Origin: Bradyrhizobium liaoningense
GTDB taxonomy: Bacteria > Pseudomonadota > Alphaproteobacteria > Rhizobiales > Xanthobacteraceae
Length of the DNA: 64,000 nucleotides
Reading direction: 5' to 3'
NCBI RefSeq assembly: GCF_018130825.1
Contig: NZ_JAFCJS010000013.1
Coordinates: 1-64,000 of the forward strand
The notes beneath the pieces were generated by a model, which searched no databases, was not told the DNA's origin, and saw nothing but the letters and a program-made list of their open reading frames with translations. This document shows positions 1 through 8,726 of the stretch, one piece after another. Position 1 is the stretch's first letter, and every line of letters starts with the position of its first letter. The position numbers and the translations under genes were made by a program.

Positions 1-122
1 CAGGACCCCGGCAGAGGCCTTCTCCCAAGTGTTGCACTTCGAGTGTGAATCCACCTCCCGGCCTTCGCCGGGACGACACCGAGTTTGTATTGCCCGTCTT
101 TTGCTAAACCCGCAGCCGTCCC

Positions 123-1568
123 TCACAACTCCCGTGCATTTGAGAACGCGAAGCTCGACACCCTTCTCGTCGTCTCGTCCAGGATCAGCGTGCGCGTGAT
201 CGGCGGCTCGGCGCGCTGGGCGCAGTTTTCGCGCTCGCAGAGGCGGCAGTTGACGCCGATCGGCGTACCCTCGGTCTTCTCCAGATCCATGCCGGCGGCG
301 TAGGTCAGGCGCGCGGCGTGGCGGATCTCGCAGCCGAGGCCGATGGCGAAGCGCGGCTGCGGCAGCGGATGCGGCGCGACCGGGCGGCGCACCATCTGCG
401 CGATCGAGAAATAGCGCGTGCCGTCGGACAGCTCGATCACCTGCTTGAGCAGGCGGTCCGGCGTGTCGAAGGTCGAGTGCACGTTCCACAGCGGACAGGT
501 GCCGCCGAATTTCGAGAACGGGAACGTGCCGGACGAGAAGCGCTTGGAGACGTTGCCGGCATTGTCGACGCGCAAGAGGAAGAATGGAATGCCGCGCGCG
601 TTCGGCCGTTGCAGCGTGGTGAGGCGGTGGCAGACCTGCTCGAAGCCGGAATTGAAGCGCTGCGCCAGCACGTGGATGTCGTAGTTGAGCGCTTCGGCGG
701 CCGCGAGGAACGCGGGGTAGGGCATCATCACGGCGGCCGCGAAGTAATTGCCGAGCGTGATGCGGAACAGCCGCCGCGGCGCATCGTCGAGCGGGCCGGC
801 GCGGCCGATGATCGTCTCCAGGGCTTGCGCGCATTCGCCAAGTCCGAGCTGGAAGGCGAGCTGGAACGCGCGACCGGGCGGGTCGACCAGCTCGGAGATC
901 AGCAGCTGCCGGCGGTGGCGGTCGAAACGCCGCAGTGTCTCGCGCATCACATCCACCGGCATGATGCGAGTCTGGATTGAATGCTTCTCGCGCAGGCGCT
1001 CAACGAGCGCCGCGTATAGTCCTTCGGCCGGCACGTTCAGCTCATCGCGCAGATTCTCCGCGGCCTGCTCGAGTTCCGGAAAATAGTTGCGGTTGGCCTC
1101 GATCAGCTCGCGCACGCGTTCGACCGGATTGGCTTCATAGCGTGTGCCGACGTCGCGGTCGGCCATTTGCGCTGCCGCCAGCGTCTCGCCCTGGCGCGCC
1201 TCGGTATAGGCGGCGTAGAGCCGCTGCAGCGCATGGGTGACGCCGGGGCAGAGCTCGGCGAGGTCCCGCAGTTCCTGCTTGGGAACGTCGATCTGGCGGA
1301 ACAGCGGGTCGGAGAAGATCTCGTTCAGCTCGGCGAAGAAGCGGTCCTCGTCAGCGGTGGCGAGATCGCGCAAATCGAGGTCGTAGGTCTCGGCCAGCCG
1401 CAGCAGGATCTGCGCGGTCACCGGGCGCTGGTTGCGCTCGATCAGGTTGACGTAGCTGGGGGAGATCCCGAGCCCCTCGGCGATCTGGGTCTGCGACAGC
1501 CCCAATTGCTGCCGGATCCGCCGGAAGCGCGGGCCGACGAATAGTTTCTTCCCGGGCTCGGCGGGCAT
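123..1568 (-). CDS. ScfR/RamB-like XRE-family regulator (inactive ImmA/IrrE and DUF2083 domains)
   Basis: 481-residue transcription regulator. Residues about 12-67 form an XRE-type helix-turn-helix (LSQTQIAEGLGISPSYVNLI). The middle matches the ImmA/IrrE-like region of this family but has no HExxH motif, so no protease activity is expected. The C-terminal part is a DUF2083-like domain with clustered Cys (CRLCERENC). This architecture is that of the short-chain acyl-CoA responsive regulators RamB, PrpR, PccR and MccR. It is transcribed away from isocitrate lyase, the classic RamB target, so control of aceA and of itself is the likely role (inference). The ATG start has an AGGAGA ribosome site upstream. 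Family assignment is strong; the effector is not visible. Confidence 0.9.
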   Translation of the reverse strand: MPAEPGKKLFVGPRFRRIRQQLGLSQTQIAEGLGISPSYVNLIERNQRPVTAQILLRLAETYDLDLRDLATADEDRFFAELNEIFSDPLFRQIDVPKQELRDLAELCPGVTHALQRLYAAYTEARQGETLAAAQMADRDVGTRYEANPVERVRELIEANRNYFPELEQAAENLRDELNVPAEGLYAALVERLREKHSIQTRIMPVDVMRETLRRFDRHRRQLLISELVDPPGRAFQLAFQLGLGECAQALETIIGRAGPLDDAPRRLFRITLGNYFAAAVMMPYPAFLAAAEALNYDIHVLAQRFNSGFEQVCHRLTTLQRPNARGIPFFLLRVDNAGNVSKRFSSGTFPFSKFGGTCPLWNVHSTFDTPDRLLKQVIELSDGTRYFSIAQMVRRPVAPHPLPQPRFAIGLGCEIRHAARLTYAAGMDLEKTEGTPIGVNCRLCERENCAQRAEPPITRTLILDETTRRVSSFAFSNAREL

Positions 1569-1615
1569 GTTTCAGGTCTCCTGACGCATCAAGGACAGTC
1601 TTGCTGACCTATATT

Positions 1616-1632
1616 TTTACAAACTTTACAAA
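1616..1632. promoter_or_regulatory. Candidate ScfR/RamB operator: two direct TTTACAAA repeats
   Basis: Two copies of TTTACAAA lie 9 bp apart (1616-1623 and 1625-1632) in the AT-rich divergent region between the regulator and aceA. Known RamB and PccR sites contain TTTGCAAA-type half sites, often as spaced pairs, so the match differs by one base per repeat. An imperfect palindrome, GATGTTACATGACATC, follows at 1652-1667. Operator function is inferred from position and family. Confidence 0.5.
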
Positions 1633-1798
1633 ATAACATCTATTACATGTTCTGATGTTACATGACATCACCAATAAAAAACAAGCCATCTATACGAAGT
1701 TTCGGTTTTCGCGTTTAGCTCCTGACACGCATCTCGCAATGCATTGTCAAGAATGTCGATGGCCAGCCATCGGCCGTCGTCAGCGAAAGGATAGGCAC

Positions 1799-3433
1799 AT
1801 GAATTACCAGCCCCGCGGCATCAACGCGCTTCAGCGCCCGGCCTCGTATCAGAGCGAGATCGAGGCAGCCCAGGCGCTCCTCAAGAACCAGCCGACCTGG
1901 AACGGCGTGTCGGCCGAGGCCGTCGCCCGCATGCGCCTGCAGAACCGCTTCAAGACCGGTCTCGATGTCGCCCGCTACACCGCGGCGCTGATGCGGGCCG
2001 ACATGGCGGCCTATGACAAGGATCCGACCAAATACACGCAGTCGCTGGGCTGCTGGCACGGCTTCATCGCCCAGCAGAAGCTGATCTCGGTCAAGAAGCA
2101 TTTCGGCGGCAAGACCGACCGTACCTACCTCTATCTCTCGGGCTGGATGATCGCGGCGCTGCGCTCCGAGTTCGGTCCGCTGCCCGACCAGTCGATGCAC
2201 GAGAAGACCTCGGTGCCGGCGCTGATCGAGGAGCTCTACACCTTCCTGCGTCAGGCGGACTCGCGTGAGCTCAACGACATCTTCCGCAACCTCGACAAGG
2301 CGCGCAAGGAAGGCGACAAGATCCGCGAGAAGGAGCTGATCGAGAAGATCGACAACTTCCAGACCCATGTCGTCCCCGTCATCGCCGACATCGATGCCGG
2401 CTTCGGCAATGCGGAGGCGACCTATCTGCTCGCCAAGAAGATGATCGAGGCGGGCGCCTGCGCGCTCCAGATCGAGAACCAGGTCTCGGACGAGAAGCAG
2501 TGCGGCCACCAGGACGGCAAGGTCACCGTGCCGCACGACGTCTTCCTTGCGAAGATCCGTGCCTGCCGCCACGCCTTCCTCGAGCTCGGCATCGAAGACG
2601 GCATCGTCGTGACCCGCACCGACTCGCTCGGCGCCGGCCTGACGCAGCAGATCGCCGTCAGCCACAAGCCCGGCGACATCGGCGACCAGTACAACAGCTT
2701 CCTCGATTGCGAGGAAGTGACGCCGGAGAACGCCAAGAACGGCGATGTCATCATCAACCGCAACGGCAAGATGATGCGTCCGAAGCGGCTGCCCTCCAAC
2801 CTCTACCAGTTCCGTCCCGGCACCGGTGCGGATCGCTGCGTGCTCGACTGCATCACCTCGCTGCAGAACGGCGCCGACCTGCTCTGGATCGAGACCGAGA
2901 AGCCGCATATCGAGCAGATCGCCAGCATGGTCGATCGCATCCGCAAGGTCGTGCCGAACGCCAAGCTCGCCTACAACAACTCGCCGTCGTTCAACTGGAC
3001 CCTCAACTTCCGTTGGCAGGTCTACGACGCGATGAAGGAAGCGGGCCAGGACGTCAGCAAGTACAACCGTGCCGAGCTGATGAAGGCGGAGTACGACGAT
3101 ACGCCGCTGGCGAAGGAAGCCGACGAGCGCATCCGCACCTTCCAGGCGGATTCGGCCAAGCGCGCCGGCATCTTCCACCACCTGATCACGTTGCCGACCT
3201 ATCACACGGCAGCGCTCTCGACCGACAACCTCGCTCGCGAGTATTTCGGCGAGCAAGGCATGCTCGGTTACGTCAAGAACGTCCAGCGCGCCGAGATCCG
3301 TCAGGGCATCGCCTGCGTGAAGCACCAGAACATGGCCGGCTCCGACATCGGTGACGACCACAAGGAGTACTTCGCGGGTGAGGCTGCGCTGAAGGCGGGC
3401 GGCGCCCACAACACCATGAACCAGTTCGGCTAA
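1799..3433 (+). CDS. aceA: Isocitrate lyase, long type
   Basis: Cleaves isocitrate to glyoxylate and succinate in the glyoxylate bypass, needed for growth on acetate or fatty acids. 544 residues, the longer isocitrate lyase type rather than the roughly 430-residue E. coli type. The active-site loop reads KQCGHQDGK with the catalytic Cys near residue 235, and the metal-binding region PVIADIDAGFGN precedes it. The reading frame is open further upstream, but the ATG at 1799 is preceded by AAAGGA and gives the usual N-terminus MNYQPRGINALQ. A DUF4170 gene follows 30 bp later and a strong terminator closes the pair. Confidence 0.97.
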   Translation: MNYQPRGINALQRPASYQSEIEAAQALLKNQPTWNGVSAEAVARMRLQNRFKTGLDVARYTAALMRADMAAYDKDPTKYTQSLGCWHGFIAQQKLISVKKHFGGKTDRTYLYLSGWMIAALRSEFGPLPDQSMHEKTSVPALIEELYTFLRQADSRELNDIFRNLDKARKEGDKIREKELIEKIDNFQTHVVPVIADIDAGFGNAEATYLLAKKMIEAGACALQIENQVSDEKQCGHQDGKVTVPHDVFLAKIRACRHAFLELGIEDGIVVTRTDSLGAGLTQQIAVSHKPGDIGDQYNSFLDCEEVTPENAKNGDVIINRNGKMMRPKRLPSNLYQFRPGTGADRCVLDCITSLQNGADLLWIETEKPHIEQIASMVDRIRKVVPNAKLAYNNSPSFNWTLNFRWQVYDAMKEAGQDVSKYNRAELMKAEYDDTPLAKEADERIRTFQADSAKRAGIFHHLITLPTYHTAALSTDNLAREYFGEQGMLGYVKNVQRAEIRQGIACVKHQNMAGSDIGDDHKEYFAGEAALKAGGAHNTMNQFG

Positions 3434-3463
3434 CGCACCACGAGCTTCGACAGGAGACTGACA

Positions 3464-3673
3464 ATGACCAAAGGCAGCAATTTCTGGGTGATCGGCGGCG
3501 AGTTCGGTTCGATGAACTTCCACAAGCTCGTGGAAGGCTCGGCCCAGGTCAAAGGCCCCTTCAAGACCCGGAAGGAAGCCGAGGACTGCTGGCGCGAAGT
3601 GTCGGAAGAGAGCCGCCACAAGGCCGGCGTCCGCTTCTCGATCGTGGAAGAGCCCTCGCGCGTCTCGGCCTAA
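3464..3673 (+). CDS. DUF4170 small protein
   Basis: 69-residue soluble protein matching the DUF4170 family (FWVIGGEF near the N-terminus, then GPFKTRKEAEDCWREV). The family is common in Rhizobiales and has no established function. It sits 30 bp after aceA with an AGGAGA-like ribosome site and before a shared terminator, so it is probably co-transcribed with isocitrate lyase. No signal peptide or membrane segment is visible. Confidence 0.85.
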   Translation: MTKGSNFWVIGGEFGSMNFHKLVEGSAQVKGPFKTRKEAEDCWREVSEESRHKAGVRFSIVEEPSRVSA

Positions 3674-3715
3674 AGGCCAGGCTGCCAATCTGAACTAAGA
3701 AGACGTCCAAGGACG

Positions 3716-3759
3716 GATGGTCCCATCCAGGCTCTGCCTGGGTGGGATCGTCTGTTTTT
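3716..3759 (+). terminator. Rho-independent terminator after aceA-DUF4170
   Basis: A 17-bp stem (arms 3716-3732 and 3736-3752, pairing fully if G-U pairs are allowed) with a 3-nt loop is followed by TGTTTTT. It lies 42 bp after the DUF4170 stop. Confidence 0.8.
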
Positions 3760-3869
3760 GGCACAGGTGACGCGCCTGTGGGTGCCGTAAGTATCTGGAA
3801 TTATGGACCCTTTGCGGGCAGCTTGGTTGCTGATAGGTTAACGGCGATAAGTCGAGGACGAGGCCGACA

Positions 3870-4424
3870 ATGTCAGAGCCCGAGACCAGCGGGACCCATC
3901 CCAGCCAGGCGCGCCCGGTGCGGCTGCGCGATGCGCTGCTGCGCGCGCGGATCGAGGCCGCCGACCGGACCGGCGTCGTCGTCGACCTCAGGGACGCCGA
4001 GGTGGCGCGGCTCGAGATCCTCAATGACGCGCTCGACCCGCTGTTCGCCCAGGTGCCCGACCAGATCGACCTGTTCGACCGCGGCATCAGCCAGGGCGAC
4101 ACGCCGCGGCTCTGGATCGATTTCGTCGCGCACATCATGATGGGGCGCGACAAGCGGATGTACCGCTTCGTCCAGGACACCCGCTTCGGCCGCATCGTGC
4201 TGGCCGAGTCGCACGACACGGAGGCAATCGTCGAGGCCGTCACCGACTATGTCGCCCGCCGCATGATCGAGCGCGAGCATGCGATGGTCGTGCCGCCCGA
4301 ACCGCAAGCCCCGGCCACGGAGCCGCCACGCCGGTCGCGCGTCTGGCCGTTTCTATTCGGCTTCATCCTCGGCGCCGCCGCGCTGTTCGGGCTTGCCGTG
4401 CTGGCGGTCTTGCGGAGCTGGTGA
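3870..4424 (+). CDS. Hypothetical protein with C-terminal membrane anchor
   Basis: 184 residues. The first 140 or so are soluble and charged, with a conserved-looking core (FVAHIMMGRDKRMYRFVQDT, then GRIVLAES). A Pro-rich linker follows, and one hydrophobic helix near residues 158-181 ends at the C-terminus, which predicts a tail-anchored inner-membrane protein facing the cytoplasm. I do not recognise the family. It is monocistronic, with a palindromic repeat directly downstream. Confidence 0.75.
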   Translation: MSEPETSGTHPSQARPVRLRDALLRARIEAADRTGVVVDLRDAEVARLEILNDALDPLFAQVPDQIDLFDRGISQGDTPRLWIDFVAHIMMGRDKRMYRFVQDTRFGRIVLAESHDTEAIVEAVTDYVARRMIEREHAMVVPPEPQAPATEPPRRSRVWPFLFGFILGAAALFGLAVLAVLRSW

Positions 4425-4434
4425 AAATACTCAC

Positions 4435-4537
4435 TGTCATTCCGGGGCGCGCGAAGCGCGAGCCCGGAATCCATTTATCGTCACGTACCGCGGTCCGATG
4501 GATTCCGGGTTCATGCTTCGCATGCCCCGGAATGACG
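4435..4537. repeat. Dispersed palindromic repeat, CATTCCGGGGCG family, copy 1
   Basis: Inverted-repeat element: the ends TGTCATTCCGGGGCG and CCCCGGAATGACG are complementary, and internal CCCGGAATCCA and TGGATTCCGGG arms pair as well. Four further copies occur near 44.2, 47.7, 51.3 and 53.7 kb. It separates two convergent genes. Confidence 0.85.
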
Positions 4538-4544
4538 GCAGGGA

Positions 4545-5426
4545 CTAGATCAACCTCGTATGCTTGATCTGCCCGATCTGAAATCCCGCCCCCAGCGCCC
4601 GCACCGTCTGCTCGCAGCGCCAGCCGGCATTGTCCTTCTCGATTGCGAACAGATTGTACGCCGCCGCCGGATAGCGTCCGTGCGCGAGCGCGGAGGCCGA
4701 GGGCACGCCCAGTGCGGGAATGTTGCCGTTGGGACCCTCGAACCACATCGTCGAATGAATGTGGTCGTGTCCGTGCAGGATCAGCTCCACGCCGTGGCGC
4801 TTCAAGAGTGCCAGGAGATCGGTGGAGTCCGTCATCCGCTTCTGGCGCGCGGCGGACTTCAGGGGATGATGCACCAACAGCACGCGGAAGACGTCCTCAG
4901 CCGCGAGCCGGTCGAGCACCTGCTCGAGGGCGGCGAGCTGATCGCGCCCGAGCGTGCCCGTCGCCATCAGTGGCAGGGTCGGCACCGCCGTGGACAGGCT
5001 GATCAGCGCCAGCGGCCCGCGCCGGCGCACGCTCGGAAAGCCGATGCGGCCGTCGTCGCCCGCGAGATAGGGCGCAAAGGTCTCGCCGAAGCGATGAAAG
5101 GTGGCGCGGACATAGGCGTCGTGATTGCCGGGAATCGTGGTGACGCGGTCGGGCGGCCCGACCTCGTCGAGCCAGGCGCGTGCGGGGGCGAACTCGGCCT
5201 CCAGCGCCAGGTTGACGAGATCGCCCGTCACTGCGATGTGGTCGGGCGCCTGCGCCTTCATGTCGGCGACGAGTGCGTCGAGCACCTCGCGGCGCTGGTA
5301 TTTGTGGCGGTTGCGCGTCCAGTTGACGTAGCCGAGCGCGCGCTTGCCGGCGAGCTCGATCAGCCGCGGCTTCGGCAGCGGCGCCAGATGCGGGTCGGAC
5401 AGATGGGCGAGCGTGAAGGGGGCCAT
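4545..5426 (-). CDS. Calcineurin-like metallophosphoesterase (CpdA-type)
   Basis: 293-residue cytoplasmic phosphoesterase with all metal-binding motifs of the calcineurin-like fold: LSDPHL near the N-terminus, VTGDLVN, IPGNHDAY, LLVHHP and LHGHDHIH. The nearest well-known family is the CpdA type (cyclic nucleotide phosphodiesterase), but the substrate cannot be read from sequence. The open frame begins 24 codons earlier; the ATG at 5426 (MAPFTLAHLSDPH) places the first metal motif at the usual distance from the start. It is divergent from the NUDIX gene. Confidence 0.9.
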   Translation of the reverse strand: MAPFTLAHLSDPHLAPLPKPRLIELAGKRALGYVNWTRNRHKYQRREVLDALVADMKAQAPDHIAVTGDLVNLALEAEFAPARAWLDEVGPPDRVTTIPGNHDAYVRATFHRFGETFAPYLAGDDGRIGFPSVRRRGPLALISLSTAVPTLPLMATGTLGRDQLAALEQVLDRLAAEDVFRVLLVHHPLKSAARQKRMTDSTDLLALLKRHGVELILHGHDHIHSTMWFEGPNGNIPALGVPSASALAHGRYPAAAYNLFAIEKDNAGWRCEQTVRALGAGFQIGQIKHTRLI

Positions 5427-5518
5427 GGCGCGCGATTGCCTCGCTATTCCTCCGCTGTAATGGCAAGGTCGAAAGGACTGTGCAAGCGTGGTCCCCACAG
5501 GGGCCTGTTGGGAGCCTG

Positions 5519-6010
5519 ATGGGGGATCGTCTGAACCGCGTTCGACGCAAATTCGAGCCGCTGCTGCGGCGGATCTTCCACGTCTATTTCCTGCTGGTGC
5601 GCGGCATGACGCTTGGGGTCCGCGCCGTGGTGCTGGACGCCGAGAACCGGGTGTTCCTGGTCAGGCACAGCTACATCAGCGGCTGGTATCTGCCCGGCGG
5701 CGGCGTCGATCTCGGCGAGACCATGGAGCAGGCGATGCGGCGCGAGCTCAAGGAGGAGGGCGACATCGATCTCACCGGCGAGGCCGTGCTGCACGGCATC
5801 TTCTTCAACAGCCACATCTCCCGGCGCGACCACGTCGCGGTCTATGTCGTCAGGCAGTTCAGGCAGGATCGGCTGCCCGAGCCCAACCGCGAGATCGTCG
5901 AATGCGGGTTCTTCGCGATTTCCGCATTGCCCGAAGGGACCACGCTCGGCACCCGGCAAAGACTCGCGGAGGTGCTGGATGGCCGGCCGCTGATTGCGAC
6001 GTGGCGGTGA
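5519..6010 (+). CDS. NUDIX hydrolase
   Basis: 163-residue hydrolase of nucleoside-diphosphate-linked compounds. The NUDIX box is GGGVDLGETMEQ followed by AMRRELKEEGDI. The catalytic REL-x-EE core is intact, but the last Gly of the consensus (EExG) reads Asp. The ATG at 5519 has GGGAG at good spacing; a GTG at 5480 in the same frame with GAAAGGA is an alternative start. The substrate is unknown. It lies just before the membrane protein/glycosyltransferase pair. Confidence 0.88.
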   Translation: MGDRLNRVRRKFEPLLRRIFHVYFLLVRGMTLGVRAVVLDAENRVFLVRHSYISGWYLPGGGVDLGETMEQAMRRELKEEGDIDLTGEAVLHGIFFNSHISRRDHVAVYVVRQFRQDRLPEPNREIVECGFFAISALPEGTTLGTRQRLAEVLDGRPLIATWR

Positions 6011-6058
6011 GGGCGGCCTGTGCTAGTAACCTGCCCCAAAGCGCGCCACGGAAACCGG

Positions 6059-7207
6059 ATGAAGATTGCCAAACTCGCCTTCGGTCTGATCTGCCTTGCG
6101 ATCCTCGCCAGCAACATCGTCACGATGTCGCGCTGGAGCGAGGCGCGCGGGGTCTATGACGACATCTGCTATCTCCGGCAGGCCCATCTCTTCCAGCGCC
6201 TCGGCATCGCCGGGCTCAACACCAATGTTGTGCTGGATGACGATGACTATGCCAAAGGCAGGTGGAAGGAGATCGCGTACGCCGAGTGGAGCGATTCGAC
6301 CCGCTGGCCGTGCCACAATCCGATGCCGAGCGGAAACATCGTGATACAATATCCGCCCGGCACCGGATTTCTGCTGGCGCTGTTTCCGGAAGGCCATCAG
6401 GTCGTGCCGCTCTACGTTGCCGCAAGCCTGATCGTCTGCGGCCTCGCGCTATCGGGCATTGCCATGGCGCGCACGCAGTCGTCGATCATCGGCGCCGGCC
6501 TGTTCGGCGCGCTCGCGGTCTATCTCATGATCAACCCGGCGAAGGCGAGCTATTCGGTCGCGCCGACCATGGCGATCTGCGCCGTCGCGGGCTTCCTGAC
6601 CGCGCTATGGCTGAGCAGGGACAGGCGCAGCGTGCTGCTGATTGCACTGATCGGACTTCTGCTGGGCGCGTCGGTCAATTTCAGGTTGCCGAACGCGCTG
6701 CTCGCGGCCGGCTATTGCCTGTTTCTGGCTGGTGCATTCCTGTCGGCGCGGACGCTTGCGACCTTCATGCAGGGCCTCGGCTTCGGCGCCGGCGTGCTCG
6801 TCGGCATGAGCCCGACATTGATCGCGCAGGCCATCAACGCCGGCAGCCCGCTGGCGACGACATACGGCAGCGCCGACGTGGTCGCGCCGGCCTTCGATCT
6901 CGCCATTCTCGGCCAGTACCTGCGCGACATGCAGTTCGTGCTGATCGTGCTGGCGATCGGTTCGACGGCTTGGCTGCTGCGGGCGGGCGAGGCGACCGTG
7001 CGTCAGGTCGCGCTCGTCGTCGCCGGCAATCTCCTCGTCAATCTCGTCTTCTTCCTCAGCCATCCGATCTTCACGCCCTACTACATCGTGCCGATCGCGA
7101 TGCTCTCGCTGTGGAGCGTCTGGTTCGCCTGGCTGATGCGGGAGCCGGGATGGCAGGTCGCGGCACTCCGGCCGCAGCCGGGGCGGCTGGAGGCGCTGCC
7201 GCAATGA
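6059..7207 (+). CDS. Polytopic membrane protein, possible GT-C-like glycosyltransferase
   Basis: 382 residues. One N-terminal membrane helix (about 5-24) is followed by a large polar loop of about 100 residues carrying several Asp (YDDICYLRQ and VVLDDDDYAKG), then multiple hydrophobic helices to residue about 370. A single helix, then an acidic external loop, then many helices is the layout of GT-C lipid-linked sugar transferases, but I see no family motif that settles it. Its stop overlaps the start of a GT2 glycosyltransferase (ATGA), so the two are translationally coupled. The ATG at 6059 is chosen because it begins directly before the first membrane helix. Confidence 0.65.
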   Translation: MKIAKLAFGLICLAILASNIVTMSRWSEARGVYDDICYLRQAHLFQRLGIAGLNTNVVLDDDDYAKGRWKEIAYAEWSDSTRWPCHNPMPSGNIVIQYPPGTGFLLALFPEGHQVVPLYVAASLIVCGLALSGIAMARTQSSIIGAGLFGALAVYLMINPAKASYSVAPTMAICAVAGFLTALWLSRDRRSVLLIALIGLLLGASVNFRLPNALLAAGYCLFLAGAFLSARTLATFMQGLGFGAGVLVGMSPTLIAQAINAGSPLATTYGSADVVAPAFDLAILGQYLRDMQFVLIVLAIGSTAWLLRAGEATVRQVALVVAGNLLVNLVFFLSHPIFTPYYIVPIAMLSLWSVWFAWLMREPGWQVAALRPQPGRLEALPQ

Positions 7208-8139
7208 CATCCGCGCCACTTCGAATCGCGGTGCTGGTGCCCTGCTACAACGAGGAGGCGGCGGTCGCGTGCGTCGCCGCCGGATTCCGTGCCGCGCTGC
7301 CGTCGGCGGAGATCTACGTCTACGACAACAACTCGCGCGATCGCACCACGGCCGTTGCGCGCGAGGCCGGTGCCATCGTGCGCAGCGAGCGTCGGCAGGG
7401 CAAGGGCCACGTGGTGCGCCGCATGTTCGCCGACGTCGAGGCCGACATCTATGTCCTGGTCGACGGCGATGCCACCTATGACGCGCCGAGCGCGCCGCGC
7501 ATGATCGACAAGCTGCTCGACGAGCACCTCGACATGGTGGTCGGGCTGCGCATCGACCAGTCGCAGGCGGCCTACCGCCTAGGCCATCGCACCGGCAACC
7601 GCATGCTGACCGGCTTTCTGGCCTGGACCTTCGGCCGCGATTTCCAGGACATCTTATCCGGCTATCGCGTGTTTTCGCGCCGCTTCGTCAAGTCCTTCCC
7701 CGTCCTGTCCGACGGTTTCGAGATCGAAACGGAGCTCGCGGTTTACGCACTGGAATTGTCGCTGCCGGTCGCCGAGGTCGAAACGCCCTATTACGCACGA
7801 CCCGAGGGCTCGTTCTCGAAGCTCAACACCTGGCGTGACGGCTTTCGCATCCTCGGCACCATGCTGAAGCTGTACCGCGCGGAGAAGCCGCTGCGCTTCT
7901 TCAGCGCCATCGCAATCCTGCTGGCCGCTGTGTCGATCGTGCTTGCGATCCCGATCGTGATCACCTTCATCGAGACCGGGCTCGTGCCGCGTTTCCCGAC
8001 TGCCATCCTGTCGATGGGGCTGATGATCATGGCGATGCTGTCGCTCTCGTCCGGGCTCGTGCTCGACACGGTGACGCGGGGGCGGCAGGAGATGAAGATG
8101 CTGGCCTACCTGTCCCAGCCGGCGCTGAAAAGGAACTGA
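7204..8139 (+). CDS. GT2 family glycosyltransferase, polyprenyl-phosphate sugar synthase type
   Basis: 311 residues. The N-terminal GT-A domain starts with VLVPCYNEE, and the DXD region is LVDGDATYD near residue 87. Then come GYRVFSRRFVKSFP and EIETELAVYA, typical of DPM1/GtrB-like enzymes that load a sugar onto polyprenyl phosphate. Two C-terminal membrane helices (about 235-260 and 268-290) agree with that subgroup. The start overlaps the previous stop by 4 bp. Together the two genes suggest a sugar donor and transferase pair acting at the inner membrane; sugar and acceptor are unknown. Confidence 0.88.
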   Translation: MTSAPLRIAVLVPCYNEEAAVACVAAGFRAALPSAEIYVYDNNSRDRTTAVAREAGAIVRSERRQGKGHVVRRMFADVEADIYVLVDGDATYDAPSAPRMIDKLLDEHLDMVVGLRIDQSQAAYRLGHRTGNRMLTGFLAWTFGRDFQDILSGYRVFSRRFVKSFPVLSDGFEIETELAVYALELSLPVAEVETPYYARPEGSFSKLNTWRDGFRILGTMLKLYRAEKPLRFFSAIAILLAAVSIVLAIPIVITFIETGLVPRFPTAILSMGLMIMAMLSLSSGLVLDTVTRGRQEMKMLAYLSQPALKRN

Positions 8140-8196
8140 GGTTGGCTGCAACGCCCATGGACCTCAACATTCGCAAATGCTACTCCGCCAGACGAT

Positions 8197-8715
8197 ATGA
8201 GCGATCTCTCCCTGACCATCCTTCCCGAAGCCGCCGGCGACGCCCAGGCGATCGAACGGCTGCATGAGCGCACGTTCGGCCCCGGCCGCTTCGTGCTCAG
8301 CGCCTACCGCATCCGCGAGCACGTCGACCATCTGCTCGACGTCTCCTTCACCGCCCGCATCGGCACGCTGCTGGTCGGCTCGGTCAGGCAATTGCCGGTG
8401 CTGGTCGGTGACACGCCGGCGCTGCTGCTCGGGCCGCTCACCGTCGAGCCGCCGTTCCGCGACCGCGGCATCGGCCGCTTGTTGATGGAGCGCGCGCTGA
8501 AGGATGCCAAGGCGAAAGGCCACCGCCTGGTGCTGCTGGTCGGCGATGAGCCCTATTACAGCCGCGTCGGCTTCAAACCGGTCCCCAAGGGCCGCGTCAC
8601 CATGCCCGGCCCGGTCGACGCCGCGCGCATCCTGGTGTTCGAGCTCGTCGACGGCGCCTTCGAGGGCGTGTCGGGGCAGGTCGTGCCCGACTGGAGCAAG
8701 GCGCGGGCAGGGTAG
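8197..8715 (+). CDS. GNAT N-acetyltransferase (YhbS-like)
   Basis: 172-residue acetyl-CoA dependent acetyltransferase. The acetyl-CoA binding motif A is LLGPLTVEPPFRDRGIGRLL (about 75-95), followed by LVLLVGDEPYYSRVGF, typical of the YhbS/COG3153 subgroup. The acceptor is unknown. A palindromic element follows and a second GNAT gene lies beyond it on the same strand; the two are not close sequence copies. Confidence 0.88.
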   Translation: MSDLSLTILPEAAGDAQAIERLHERTFGPGRFVLSAYRIREHVDHLLDVSFTARIGTLLVGSVRQLPVLVGDTPALLLGPLTVEPPFRDRGIGRLLMERALKDAKAKGHRLVLLVGDEPYYSRVGFKPVPKGRVTMPGPVDAARILVFELVDGAFEGVSGQVVPDWSKARAG

Positions 8716-8726
8716 GGATCATCTTT

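Noticed and set aside
1715..3688. 657-codon minus-strand frame over aceA
   Set aside because: GC-rich third codon positions of aceA keep the opposite frame open. The translation is low-complexity and aceA is certain.
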